Origin: Thermoplasmata archaeon
Lineage (GTDB): Archaea; Thermoplasmatota; Thermoplasmata; Thermoplasmatales; GCA-001856825
Direction: 5' to 3'
Length of the DNA: 51,493 bases
NCBI GenBank assembly: GCA_021817415.1
Contig: JAKAUZ010000086.1
Coordinates: 1 to 51,493 of the forward strand
Position 1 is the first letter of the stretch. Every line of letters begins with the position of its first letter. The notes below the pieces were generated by a model. The model was not told where the DNA came from, searched no databases, and saw only the letters and a program-made list of their open reading frames with translations. Made by a program: the position numbers and the translations under genes. Positions 8,552 to 17,374 of this stretch are shown piece after piece.

Positions 8552-9217
8552 TCAGATTATCTTTTTCCCATAAATAAGGCATGCGGAAGGGGATAAGAAT
8601 TTCCTCATTTTTATCTCACTGAAGCCTGCCTTTTCCATCTCAGATACAATACTGGATGGCTCCTTAAAATTCCTTACACTCCTAGCCAGATAATCATAGG
8701 AATCAGATTTTGATACAAAATTGGCAAATTTAGGCATGAGCCTGAAAAAATAAATTGAAAAGAACTGTGACAGAAGAGGTCTATGTTCGGGGAAAGCATC
8801 AAGATTTGCCATTATTCCCCCATTTTTCAGTATTCTGAATGCCTCCTCGAAATAATGTTCAGTGTTGGGAAGATTCCGCAACAGGAAAGCAGACATCACT
8901 CCATCTGCCGTACCATCCTTGAGTGGCAATTCGGTTCCAGACCCCAGTAATGTATTCCCCTTATTGTTGTTGAGTTCAAGCATCTCCCTGGTAATGTCAA
9001 CTCCTATGATTCTCGCCCCACCACCATAGAAATCTGCAAGTTTCCCCGTGCCAGTACCAACATCTATGATCGTCCCCTTACGAGGCATCATCCTGACCAG
9101 ATCTGATCTCCAGAAAATGTCCATTCCCATTGACATCAGGGTATTCATCCTGTCATAGACTGCGGGAATTTTCTGAAAAACAGTCTTTACCTTTTCCACC
9201 TCTGGCATTCGTTCCAT
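8552..9217 (-). CDS. UbiE/MenG-like demethylmenaquinone methyltransferase candidate
   Basis: A 222-residue class I methyltransferase. The N-terminal FQKIPAVYDRMNTLMSMGMD (14-33) matches the UbiE/MenG family lead-in (x-YDxMNxxxSxG), and IDVGTGTGKLADF (51-63) is SAM motif I. VDITREML and MSAFLLRNLPN match motif II and the RNxxD/N-like region of quinone methyltransferases. The family methylates demethylmenaquinone or demethylubiquinone. Two UbiA proteins nearby support a quinone role here. I start at the ATG at 9217 (or 9208); a longer frame to 9451 would run under the divergent UMP kinase gene and adds residues without family character. First gene of the operon with Trm112, NreA and the LigB-type protein. 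Confidence 0.8.
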   Translation of the reverse strand: MERMPEVEKVKTVFQKIPAVYDRMNTLMSMGMDIFWRSDLVRMMPRKGTIIDVGTGTGKLADFYGGGARIIGVDITREMLELNNNKGNTLLGSGTELPLKDGTADGVMSAFLLRNLPNTEHYFEEAFRILKNGGIMANLDAFPEHRPLLSQFFSIYFFRLMPKFANFVSKSDSYDYLARSVRNFKEPSSIVSEMEKAGFSEIKMRKFLSPSACLIYGKKII

Positions 9218-9250
9218 TAAAGTTTTAAGGCTATTGTAATTTACTATGTC

Positions 9251-9919
9251 GTGGATAAAACAGTAGTCAGCCTTGGCGGTTCTATCTTTGCAGAAAACAT
9301 GAGTTCTTATCTTATGAACATAATCAACCTCTTCAAGAGGAAGGAAAGCTACGCAATTGTGGTTGGCGGCGGGCCCATCGCAAGGGAAAGAATTGATTTC
9401 CTTCGTAGACTTGGAGCTACTGAGTATCATCTGGATAAGATGGGCATTCATGCTACCAGATTGAATGCTATGACTGTCTCACTTGCGCTCGGTAATTCCA
9501 TGGAAATTCCTAGGACAATTGATGAGGCCATCAGCATACTGCACGAATATGGAAGAGTGGTCATGGGTGGGACGGAACCCGGGCATACGACCGACGCAGT
9601 TTCCGTACTGCTTGCAGAGGCATACGGAGCTGATAATGTATTAAACGTAACTAATGTAGACTCTCTCTATGACAGGAACCCTAAACTGTCAGGTGCCAAA
9701 AAAATTGCGGGGATTAGCTACACAGAACTGATTAACATGATAACTGCCGAGAAGAGAGGAGCAGGAGCAAATTTCCCCACGGACATACTATCACTAAGCA
9801 TAGCAATGAGGAGCAATATTAAAATTAAGATATTGTCATACAAGGACGTAAATAATATATCCAGGGCCCTTGACGGAATGAGTTTTGAAGGAACACTCAT
9901 TTCAAATGTAAATGAATAG
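9251..9919 (+). CDS. pyrH: UMP kinase
   Basis: A 222-residue amino acid kinase-fold enzyme phosphorylating UMP to UDP in pyrimidine synthesis. VVSLGGSIF (5-13) is the phosphate-binding start, YAIVVGGGPIARE (34-46) is the second glycine loop, GGTEPGHTTDAV (106-117) contacts UMP, and NVTNVDSLYDRNPK (132-145) binds nucleotide. The length matches short archaeal PyrH proteins. The start is GTG at 9251, 33 nt from the divergent methyltransferase start. The 3' end overlaps the convergent UbiA gene by 18 bp. Confidence 0.95.
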   Translation: MDKTVVSLGGSIFAENMSSYLMNIINLFKRKESYAIVVGGGPIARERIDFLRRLGATEYHLDKMGIHATRLNAMTVSLALGNSMEIPRTIDEAISILHEYGRVVMGGTEPGHTTDAVSVLLAEAYGADNVLNVTNVDSLYDRNPKLSGAKKIAGISYTELINMITAEKRGAGANFPTDILSLSIAMRSNIKIKILSYKDVNNISRALDGMSFEGTLISNVNE

Positions 9920-10729
9920 TAGTGCGAGCAATGTGAACAGGAGCTGGATTGTCACGGCCCCATTTGTTCTTCTGGATGCTCTCAAGTTGTCAGATGGGAG
10001 ATAATAAACCTGTACTAGGGCAACAAAAATGCTGACCAATGAAGGTATTAAAAGTCCTCTAACGAATAATGCAGCTGCGAGACCGATAAAGGTGAAGGAA
10101 ACATAAATCGCCAGGAAATTGGTCTGCCTGAACCCTCCTATCTTGTCTTCCGGGGAATGATGCAGGAATCTTATTGAGGATGCAAGCAGCCCCATTGTTA
10201 TTGAAATCAAAACGGTCTGGAAAGTCACCTCTTTTCCGAGTGCAATTATGGTTCCTAGGAGGGGGAAAGGACCAAATGAAAAGAATGTAGCTATCTCTCC
10301 TACCCCTCTGGAACCCAGCCTTACCGGGGGGAGAACGTAGAGGAGAGAAAGGAACACTGCAGTGAGACCAAGAACAAGCAGCCAAAGATTCCGGGTAATG
10401 AACACTACAATCAAGCCAAGAGAGACCGCAATTATCGTGAGAACTATAAAAGCAATCAAGAGATGACGGGGATTAACCCGTAATTTTTCTACAAAAAAGG
10501 ACCCCAGCGGAAACAGAGTATCATCATTTCTCAGCTTCCTGCCGTTCAGATTGTCGAAGTAGTCCATTGAAGTGTTCAGTGCAGCTTGCATTGATACCAC
10601 AACCAGAAGGATCAGTATGACTATGGCTTTAGCCTGAAACCCCGTTAATGCCCAACCAAGTAACACAGTACCTATGGACGTGAAATAGAGGGGCACCTTC
10701 AGACCTTTGATATAATCCAGCAATCTCAC
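9902..10729 (-). CDS. UbiA-family prenyltransferase (MenA-like)
   Basis: An integral membrane prenyltransferase, about 275 residues from GTG at 10729. The first Asp-rich site is AALNTSMDYFDNLNG (N-x3-D-x2-D), and a second, HHSPEDKIGGFRQ, aligns with the distal Asp motif. Eight or nine hydrophobic helices are visible. UbiA enzymes attach polyprenyl chains to aromatic acceptors (MenA) or to glycerol lipids (DGGGP synthase). The NxxxDYxxD pattern leans to the MenA side, but the substrate is unproven. A TTG at 10777 would add 16 residues; I prefer GTG because a TATA-like ACTTTTATC lies at about 10752-10760 on the reverse strand. It is divergent from the fusion gene beside it. Confidence 0.8.
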   Translation of the reverse strand: MRLLDYIKGLKVPLYFTSIGTVLLGWALTGFQAKAIVILILLVVVSMQAALNTSMDYFDNLNGRKLRNDDTLFPLGSFFVEKLRVNPRHLLIAFIVLTIIAVSLGLIVVFITRNLWLLVLGLTAVFLSLLYVLPPVRLGSRGVGEIATFFSFGPFPLLGTIIALGKEVTFQTVLISITMGLLASSIRFLHHSPEDKIGGFRQTNFLAIYVSFTFIGLAAALFVRGLLIPSLVSIFVALVQVYYLPSDNLRASRRTNGAVTIQLLFTLLALLFIYI

Positions 10730-10811
10730 ATATACTGATTGTGAGAAATGATAAAAGTATTCTGCAACCTGTTGCAATAATCGTTATAACCAAGACGTAT
10801 TTTCTGCATTA

Positions 10812-12131
10812 ATGGATGAAGCATTGCTCAAATTCTTAAGGAAAGCAAGAACCATGACCCTGTCGACAAACGGTGAAAAACTTTGGGCCACTAAGGTTTT
10901 CTATGCACTTGACGAAGGTTTCGTATTCCTCGTGGAAAAGGGATCGCTCACCCTGAAGAATATCGAAAAGAATCCAAAGGTCAGTTTTGAGATAGATAGC
11001 AATAAGTTGAAATTATTCGCACAGGGTACCGGAACAGTACAGATACTTGGGGAGCCTTCTGATTTTCCAAAGGAAAGGGGAATCCTCATTTACAAGATTC
11101 CGGAAGACCAGGTCTTCATAAAACACGAGCATGTACTCATCGCACGAATGATTCCGGAGGAAATTGTCGTAATGGACATGAGGGTGGAGATGAAGAAATA
11201 TTCAGAAAAAGTTTCTCTTGATGAAATGAAGCAGAAAATTAACCCGCTCACAAGGGCAATGCGTCCATGGTCCTTCCAGCAGAGCGTCATAACTTTTGTA
11301 GCAGGAGCAATCCTGGCGGGTCAATTACATTCCCTATATTTCCTTCTCGGAATTTCGGGCGTGGTGATCGCCCACGCTGCATTTAACATGCTGTCAGAAT
11401 ATTTTGATTACAAAACAGGTCTGGATACCCCTAAATCAATGGGAGGTTCAAGGGTACTGGTGGACAATCTTACAAGTGGGAATAGAGTGTTGAATTCTGC
11501 CCTAATTCTCATAATTCTTTCAGTATTGATCGCGTTATTCTTTATCATAATCAGGCCAGTGATAATTCCTTACGTTGTCATTGGGCTAGTTGCAGGACTG
11601 CTATACGGTGTGCCCAGAATTGGGTTCAAGAATTATGCCATGGGTGACCTGGCCGTATTTCTTGCGTGGGGACCTGGCATATTCCTTGGAAGTTACGCTC
11701 TAATGGGTGGGAAATTGAACCTTCCGGTAATATTGGTCTCAGTCACCTTTGCACTTCTGACAGTTAATATATTGCACGGAAACAACTGGAGAGACATCAA
11801 AGATGATACTGAAAAGGGAATCATCACCGTTGCATCTCTTCTGGGAAACTCGGGGTCCAAGGCATACTATTTCATTCTTCTATGGCTCCCATTCGTGATA
11901 TTAATATTGGCCTCATTGATCAATTACCGCTTTTTCCCATCTCTTATGGCATTAGTGACAATACCCCTGGCGATCAACCTGACGGTGGTAGCAAAAAATG
12001 ACAGGAATATCAACAGAGGCATGCTAGACAAACTAACAGCCCAGTACACACTTATTTATGGCATAGTGATAGTTCTAGCCTTCATAATACTGCAACATTA
12101 CTCACTGGGCCTGAAACTTCTATTCCCTTGA
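10812..12131 (+). CDS. Flavin split-barrel (PNPOx-like) / UbiA prenyltransferase fusion
   Basis: A 439-residue two-domain protein. Residues 1 to about 130 form a pyridoxamine-phosphate-oxidase-like FMN-binding split barrel (MTLSTNGEKLWATKVFYALD, then SLTLKNIEKNPKVSFEID). Residues 150-435 are a UbiA prenyltransferase with FNMLSEYFDYKTGLD (191-205) and HGNNWRDIKDD (322-332), which are clear MenA-type Asp motifs. UbiA transfers prenyl groups at the membrane. The flavin barrel may bind FMN or F420 and could reduce or protect the quinone or precursor, which is inference. TATA-like CGTTATAACC at 10781-10790 suggests a leaderless start. The 3' end overlaps the radical SAM gene by 12 bp. Confidence 0.85.
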   Translation: MDEALLKFLRKARTMTLSTNGEKLWATKVFYALDEGFVFLVEKGSLTLKNIEKNPKVSFEIDSNKLKLFAQGTGTVQILGEPSDFPKERGILIYKIPEDQVFIKHEHVLIARMIPEEIVVMDMRVEMKKYSEKVSLDEMKQKINPLTRAMRPWSFQQSVITFVAGAILAGQLHSLYFLLGISGVVIAHAAFNMLSEYFDYKTGLDTPKSMGGSRVLVDNLTSGNRVLNSALILIILSVLIALFFIIIRPVIIPYVVIGLVAGLLYGVPRIGFKNYAMGDLAVFLAWGPGIFLGSYALMGGKLNLPVILVSVTFALLTVNILHGNNWRDIKDDTEKGIITVASLLGNSGSKAYYFILLWLPFVILILASLINYRFFPSLMALVTIPLAINLTVVAKNDRNINRGMLDKLTAQYTLIYGIVIVLAFIILQHYSLGLKLLFP

Positions 12132-13805
12132 GGACTGAAGATATTTATAGACCATGAATATCATTTTCTTCATTTTTCCACCGCCAGAACCCCACATTAT
12201 CTCTTTCTTGAGGATTGTGTATTTGGTTCCGCAACTTTTCATTAACGCCTCCCCACTTTTCAGCATGCCATAATCTCCTTTGGCGCTGAGATTTACAGCC
12301 AGCCTGCTCGTTTCCAGGATCTGGTGAGAATTTTCAAGCTCTTCGCTATCGATGTAGCCAATTTCTTTCTTCACGTAAAGCAGTTTATCTATTGCATCGT
12401 AAGTCGTATTCACAATCTCCTCCCTTGACATCCACTTTGTTTCATAATTTAGAAAATCAGCCCACGTTCTACCATTTTCAAGCGCGTTATAATGTTCCAT
12501 CAGTGTCCTGAATCTCAATTTGTAGCCTAGTTCGGGATTCTCAAAACCTCTAGATCCGGGATCGAGAAAAGGGGAAACCGGGGAAGTGAATACAAAAAGT
12601 CTCTCGTCATTGTTGTTCATTTTCATAAGTTTACGTGAATAATCGACATCCTCTAACGCATCCTCGCGTCTTTGTTCAGTTAACCCGATAAGAAAATAGA
12701 CGTCAATCTTCTTCCCCCCAAGGGCTAGAAAATCCTGCACAAATTTTTCCAGTCCCTTGTTACCATAGGGCCTTCCATTCCTGAATCTTATCTTCTCATT
12801 TGAAGAATCCGGAGAAATCTCCATTGAAACATCGTGAGTCACGCTTACCATTTTCTGCAGGTCTTCCATTTTATGTGGGATGAAGACTTCGAATAATAGC
12901 GGTATGTCTATTCCCTCCCTCCTGAGCTGACTGAATATGTAATCACGGTCTTTTTCAGGACGAAGCAGTATGTCTCCTACCACAAAGACGGGGATGTGAA
13001 GCTGGTTGTTTATATTCATTATATCCTCCACAATCTTTTTGGATGACCTGAAAATTGGTCCAGATCTTCCATAGGAGTTTTTGAATGCGTAGTAGGAGCC
13101 GCCGCATATTGCACAACTATATGCACATCCGTGGGTCGTGAGAACCATGGCGACCGGTTGTTTTGTCCAGTCGCAGTAGGGTAAGTGACCAAGGACGTCG
13201 AAATTACGGATAGAGCTCCTTATTATCTGCGAATAGTCGTATGTTTGGTAATCGAGGTCCTTGGGTGAGAATGTAAATCCATTATCAACAATTCTGGAAT
13301 TCTGTCGGTATATTATGTTTGGGACATCCTCCAGTTTCTTTCCCTCAAGTATCTGCTCAATCGGTATCTCTGATGCATCCCCTCTCACCACTATGTCTAC
13401 TGCTTTCACTCCCCGCATTATCTCTCCAGCATAATACGTTGCTGAGAGCCCTCCCATTATGACCTTTATGTCTGGCCTAAATTCCTTGATGATTCTGGCT
13501 AGGTTAATGGCTCCGTGGACGTGAGGGAGCCAGTGGAGGTCAAGACCAACATAATCTGTATCAAGTTTCAATATTTCTTCATTGAATTCATACCTTGTCG
13601 AGTTGAGCATCTTCAGCGCTATGTTGTCAATCCTGACCCTGTATCCCCTGCTAGTCAGATGGGACATTATTGCAAGAAACCCTATGGGATACATCTCGAA
13701 AACACCTGTGCTTGGCACGAGTTCAGAGATTGGTCCAGCTACAACATCTCTCTTCCTGAAATCATAGATAGACGGTGGGTGCATCAGAGTGAGATCAGTT
13801 TTCAT
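12120..13805 (-). CDS. B12-binding radical SAM protein, Ta0216-like family
   Basis: A 561-residue class B-type radical SAM protein. Residues 1-160 form a Rossmann cobalamin-binding-like domain (LMHPPSIYDFRKRD, IGFLAIMSHLTSRGYRVRI, VIMGGLSATYY). The canonical DxHxxG is not exact; GLDLHWLPHVHG occupies that area. The 4Fe-4S site is CAYSCAIC (Cys227, Cys231, Cys234), in THGCAYSCAICGGSYY. VFVVGDILLRPEKD, ISPDSSNEKIRFRNGRPY and IDVYFLIGLTEQR continue the barrel. It looks most like the Thermoplasma Ta0216 family of unknown substrate. Class B members methylate unactivated carbons or rearrange rings. Placement beside two UbiA genes and a MenG-like gene suggests quinone or lipid modification, an inference only. 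Confidence 0.85.
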   Translation of the reverse strand: MKTDLTLMHPPSIYDFRKRDVVAGPISELVPSTGVFEMYPIGFLAIMSHLTSRGYRVRIDNIALKMLNSTRYEFNEEILKLDTDYVGLDLHWLPHVHGAINLARIIKEFRPDIKVIMGGLSATYYAGEIMRGVKAVDIVVRGDASEIPIEQILEGKKLEDVPNIIYRQNSRIVDNGFTFSPKDLDYQTYDYSQIIRSSIRNFDVLGHLPYCDWTKQPVAMVLTTHGCAYSCAICGGSYYAFKNSYGRSGPIFRSSKKIVEDIMNINNQLHIPVFVVGDILLRPEKDRDYIFSQLRREGIDIPLLFEVFIPHKMEDLQKMVSVTHDVSMEISPDSSNEKIRFRNGRPYGNKGLEKFVQDFLALGGKKIDVYFLIGLTEQRREDALEDVDYSRKLMKMNNNDERLFVFTSPVSPFLDPGSRGFENPELGYKLRFRTLMEHYNALENGRTWADFLNYETKWMSREEIVNTTYDAIDKLLYVKKEIGYIDSEELENSHQILETSRLAVNLSAKGDYGMLKSGEALMKSCGTKYTILKKEIMWGSGGGKMKKMIFMVYKYLQSSRE

Positions 13806-13945
13806 TTGGATGTCATGAAGTACAAGAATTTAATAAAATTGTTGCAAATTTTTAGTTTGGTCTTAACCCGAATTGGAAGAGATACTCCGGAGACGGAATC
13901 CTTTATTCATAGCGAGTTTTATTGCTCCAGTAGCCGAGTTTACGC

Positions 13946-13957
13946 TATATTTAAATA
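13946..13957 (+). promoter_or_regulatory. TATA box of the phosphoesterase gene
   Basis: TATATTTAAATA lies 24-35 nt before the ATG at 13981, an excellent archaeal TATA match and spacing for a leaderless or near-leaderless mRNA. Confidence 0.6.
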
Positions 13958-13980
13958 GCACACAAATTATAATGATCAGG

Positions 13981-15411
13981 ATGAATAAATACTTGATAAT
14001 GGTTGCAATCCTGATCTCTGTCTTAATAATATTGCCCACAATTAGCGGCTCTATTTCTGCCAGGGGAGAAAAGACCCCAATTAAGCATTTAATAAACATA
14101 TACTTCGAGAATCATACCTTTGACAACTTTTTTGGAACATATCCTGGCCCTTTGTCCTCCACTGGGAACAGCACTTTGGCTGATATTGCGAGACCGATTA
14201 ATTTGTGGAATGATCCCTCGATTTTGAGTTCCATGAACCCAGTCAAAACCGGAATTTTCAATACGCCGGATCCAATAGAAGGATACTCAGCCTACCACAC
14301 AGATTGGAATCACGGTGCAATGAACAATTTTGTCAATGGAAGTGGGCCATATTCCATGACTTATTTTACGCAATCCCAGGTCGGTCCACTCTGGGGGCTT
14401 GCAGAGGAATACTCCATGGCTGATATGTACTTCTCCTCTACAATTTCTGAAAGCGCTCCGAATACAATGTATTATCTCGCAGGGTATAACCCATTGATAA
14501 ACGATTATGGGCCTCCGCCAAGCATACCATTCTCTCAGACCATCATGGGAGAGCTTTCCGCATTCAACATTTCGTGGGGTGCGTATATAGCAAATCCATC
14601 TGATGCACCGCATTTCTCGGAGTGGGCACAGATTTCTGGGATGAATGAACATTTAGGGAATGTGCATTCCTGGGATACTCTGGTCAGTCAAATACAAAGT
14701 GGAACTCTACCTTCAGTAAGCTGGGTATATTCACAGGAAGGGAATGGAACGGACCAAGGTCCACCATCCAGCATACTAAAAGGTGAATTATGGCTGTTCT
14801 ATTTGATAAACACCATTGAGGAGAGCCCTATATGGAATTCAACCGCCATAATGATCACATGGGACGATTGCGGTGGTTACTATGATCAGGTTGCTCCTCC
14901 TGTGGTTGATGGGGTGCAGCTTGGGTTCAGGGTTCCATTTATCGTTGTTTCTCCATTTGCCAAGGAGAACTACGTATCGAACACAGTTCTCTCCCACTCA
15001 TCTATTATTGCATTCATAGACTATAACTGGAATATTCCTGCACTGAATTCTTTTGTTTCAAGGGTGAACGTTCCCATCGATATGTTCGATTTCAATTTTA
15101 CCAGGGAGAAAATGTCCTTTGATTTTGGTAGCTCGTTCCCGATCCCCGGCAGTCCCATCTTCTCCGTCCCAGCAAATGCTACGTCGCCAAATCTCACGGC
15201 CACCTTCCCATTATCTCCTCAGTATAATTTCAGCTCCCTACCATATGCCAAACAAGGCAGTACATCATTTAATCTCTCTTCTGCTGGAGGGGGAGTTTTT
15301 GTATCAAGTGACGTAACGCTTATGCCATTCTATGCTTCTCCTTATATTCTTTTAGTTCTTACGATTGTGGCGGTCCTGATCCTTACCATCGTACCGAGGA
15401 GGAGGGAGTGA
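13981..15411 (+). CDS. Membrane-anchored phosphoesterase (acid phosphatase / phospholipase C family)
   Basis: A 476-residue exported protein. Residues 1-27 form a signal peptide or anchor (MNKYLIMVAILISVLIILPT). The phosphoesterase catalytic start INIYFENHTFDNFFGTYPG (39-56) includes the E-N-H-T-F-D metal and nucleophile motif. TDWNHGAMNNF, WDDCGGYYDQVAPP and LSHSSIIAFID are the later active-site blocks of the PLC/AcpA superfamily. A single C-terminal helix (SPYILLVLTIVAVLILTIV) followed by RRRE anchors it with the catalytic domain outside. It may release phosphate from esters at acid pH. Many NxS/T sites suggest glycosylation. The ATG at 13981 fits the TATA box and signal peptide; ATG 13972 is an alternative. 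The next gene starts 2 nt after the stop. Confidence 0.85.
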   Translation: MNKYLIMVAILISVLIILPTISGSISARGEKTPIKHLINIYFENHTFDNFFGTYPGPLSSTGNSTLADIARPINLWNDPSILSSMNPVKTGIFNTPDPIEGYSAYHTDWNHGAMNNFVNGSGPYSMTYFTQSQVGPLWGLAEEYSMADMYFSSTISESAPNTMYYLAGYNPLINDYGPPPSIPFSQTIMGELSAFNISWGAYIANPSDAPHFSEWAQISGMNEHLGNVHSWDTLVSQIQSGTLPSVSWVYSQEGNGTDQGPPSSILKGELWLFYLINTIEESPIWNSTAIMITWDDCGGYYDQVAPPVVDGVQLGFRVPFIVVSPFAKENYVSNTVLSHSSIIAFIDYNWNIPALNSFVSRVNVPIDMFDFNFTREKMSFDFGSSFPIPGSPIFSVPANATSPNLTATFPLSPQYNFSSLPYAKQGSTSFNLSSAGGGVFVSSDVTLMPFYASPYILLVLTIVAVLILTIVPRRRE

Positions 15412-15412
15412 A

Positions 15413-15985
15413 ATGAGCATTACGGTTCATCAAAGAAGGAAGAATATTTTGCAGGGAGTATTCGGCCAATCTATCCCCGCTTCTGTCTTTGCAACAGGGG
15501 TCATTCTGGCGTTCGGGTATGCAATCAATCTGATTTACGACATTGGTGATACGAGACAGCTGATCTCGTTGCTCCCGGGACTGTTGGCTGGCTCTTTAGC
15601 ATTTTCTATTGCAGCATACGTTCTGAAAGCGACCAAAACAGGGCTATTGTTATCCTCAGTTATATCGTTGTTGTTACTTATTGGCGCTGGCTACATGATG
15701 GTCGCCACTGACTTGGTACTCAACTCAACTGATTTATTGATCATCGGCTTGCTTATGACCTCTCCAACCTTTCCTATCGGATTGCTGCTCAGATACGGCA
15801 ACCTCCAGTACTTGTTACCCCTGAGACTGTCCCAGGCTATAATTCAGGGTATTGCTGTTGTGCTCTTTGTTCTAATATTTTCAATTTATTACGAGTCCAC
15901 AGGTCAGGTAAACCTCTTTGCAGGGCCCATGTTCTTCCTTCTGCTAGCTATATTTTATTTCACCGGTATAAGGTTGATGAAATGA
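15413..15985 (+). CDS. Polytopic membrane protein of unknown function
   Basis: A 190-residue protein with about six hydrophobic helices (for example TGVILAFGYAINLIYDIG, LLPGLLAGSLAFSIAAYVL and MFFLLLAIFYFTGIRLMK). I do not recognise the family. It begins almost directly after the phosphoesterase stop, so the two are probably one transcript and may work together at the membrane. There is no catalytic motif or soluble domain. Confidence 0.75.
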   Translation: MSITVHQRRKNILQGVFGQSIPASVFATGVILAFGYAINLIYDIGDTRQLISLLPGLLAGSLAFSIAAYVLKATKTGLLLSSVISLLLLIGAGYMMVATDLVLNSTDLLIIGLLMTSPTFPIGLLLRYGNLQYLLPLRLSQAIIQGIAVVLFVLIFSIYYESTGQVNLFAGPMFFLLLAIFYFTGIRLMK

Positions 15986-16260
15986 CGGTTCTACTCTACG
16001 AACTGCTTTGATAATTGGAATGAAATTATTTTCAATCTTTTATTTTCTAAATTTTTATGAGGAAAGTCATAACACTGAATGATGAACGTTTTTATTGAAT
16101 AATAACGACGGCCAAAGAATATCTGAATTCTCTTTACACTAGGTTAGTCTATTAAACCTATTTCCTTAAGATCTTCCAAGCCAATAAAATAACCAGACCT
16201 GAAAGTTGTCCAGACCAAAAAGTAGTTATTTTGAGTCGTAGATAGGCAGCCGGTGAAATC
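15986..16260. other. Intergenic region upstream of the dehydrogenase operon
   Basis: About 275 nt without an open frame of note. It contains A/T-rich promoter-like DNA (TATTTTCTAAATTTTTAT around 16041-16058) and C/D-box-like motifs between 16057 and 16126 that do not meet normal spacing (see the rejected list). Nothing can be assigned firmly. Confidence 0.4.
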
Positions 16261-17373
16261 TTGAGAGTTCTTGTTCTTGGTGGAGGGTCAGTTGGCCAGG
16301 GAATCGCACATGTTCTAAAGGACAGGTTTGAGGTGACTGTGGCAGATAGTAATAAGGGAAGACTTGATGAAATTAAGAAGAAAATGAGCGTTGACACTGT
16401 TAATTTCGACATTTCCAGAGATGATCCTGTCAGGTTAATGAATAATTATGACTTAATCTCGGGAGCTCTTCCCGGCAAATTTGGAATGAAGGTCATTGAG
16501 GCAGCAACTATAGCCGGAGTTGACCTGGTGGATAATAGTTTCATGGAAGAGGACTTTTACAAGCTAGAATCCAAGGTGAAAAAGTCAGGAATTACGGTAA
16601 TACCAGACTGTGGAATTGCCCCCGGTCTTTCAAATATGATAGTCGGGAAGATGGAGGCAGATTTCGGTCACCTTAATGACGTGAACATAAAGGTTGGAGG
16701 GCTACCAGAGACAAATGTTGGTCCACTGGGATATAAAGTGGTATTTTCTGCTGTTGACACACTGGACGAGTTCACAAGGGAGGTTGAGATAGTAAGAAAG
16801 GGGAAGGTAGTACGCACTGAACCAGGAGAAGGGCTTGAATATTTCTTTGTGAACAATCTTGGTTCTTTGGAAGCTTTCTATACTAATGGCCTGAGATCAC
16901 TAATAAGGAACATATCTGCAGATAACATGGTTGAGATGACCGTTCGTTATAGGGGACACCTTGAGAAAATGAAGTTACTCAAATCTTTGGGCTTGTTGAG
17001 CGATTCCAAGATTCAGGTGGGTGATGCGAATATTGTGCCCAAGGAAGTACTTGCAATGTTGATGGTGAAAAATCTTAGTTACCCGGACGTAAGGGATATT
17101 CTGTACATGGAGATTTTTTCAACACATTCTGAAAAAAATATAAAAGACTCCTACATCATAACGGACAGGCAGGACGACAGGACCGGGCTCTCTGCGATGG
17201 CACGAACGACAGGCTTTACAAATGCAGCCGTTTCAAAACTGCTGCTCGAAGGTAAGATCAAAGATAGGGGCATTGTAGCACCGGAGCTAATTGGAAAGAT
17301 TCCAGAATTGTTCAAGGAAGTCGAAGAATTTCTGACCTCCAGTGGAATAAGAATTGAACACAAAATTCAATGA
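16261..17373 (+). CDS. Saccharopine dehydrogenase-like NAD(P)-dependent oxidoreductase
   Basis: A 370-residue protein. The N-terminal Rossmann motif VLVLGGGSVGQGIA (3-16) and VTVADSNKGRL mark the NAD(P) domain. ISGALPGKFGMKVIEAAT and PDCGIAPGLSNMIVGKM are typical of the saccharopine dehydrogenase/LYS9-like family. The C-terminal region has a winged-helix-like part (RTTGFTNAAVSKLLLEGKIKDRGIVAPE), common in archaeal members. The real substrate of archaeal homologues is usually unproven; lysine or carboxynorspermidine-type chemistry is possible. The start is TTG at 16261 with GGTGA just upstream. It is followed after 1 nt by the DPH6 gene. Confidence 0.85.
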   Translation: MRVLVLGGGSVGQGIAHVLKDRFEVTVADSNKGRLDEIKKKMSVDTVNFDISRDDPVRLMNNYDLISGALPGKFGMKVIEAATIAGVDLVDNSFMEEDFYKLESKVKKSGITVIPDCGIAPGLSNMIVGKMEADFGHLNDVNIKVGGLPETNVGPLGYKVVFSAVDTLDEFTREVEIVRKGKVVRTEPGEGLEYFFVNNLGSLEAFYTNGLRSLIRNISADNMVEMTVRYRGHLEKMKLLKSLGLLSDSKIQVGDANIVPKEVLAMLMVKNLSYPDVRDILYMEIFSTHSEKNIKDSYIITDRQDDRTGLSAMARTTGFTNAAVSKLLLEGKIKDRGIVAPELIGKIPELFKEVEEFLTSSGIRIEHKIQ

Positions 17374-17374
17374 G

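Noticed and set aside
9218-9451. N-terminal extension of the MenG-like methyltransferase
   Set aside because: It would run antisense through the start of the UMP kinase gene, and the family N-terminus begins near 9217.
16057-16126. C/D-box-like RNA: ATGAGGA, CTGA, ATGATGA and CTGA in order
   Set aside because: The D' and C' boxes abut without the usual spacer and the second guide interval is far longer than the 10-20 nt normal for archaeal sRNAs. GAGGAAAGTC also recalls an RNase P motif, but no further conserved RNase P elements follow.
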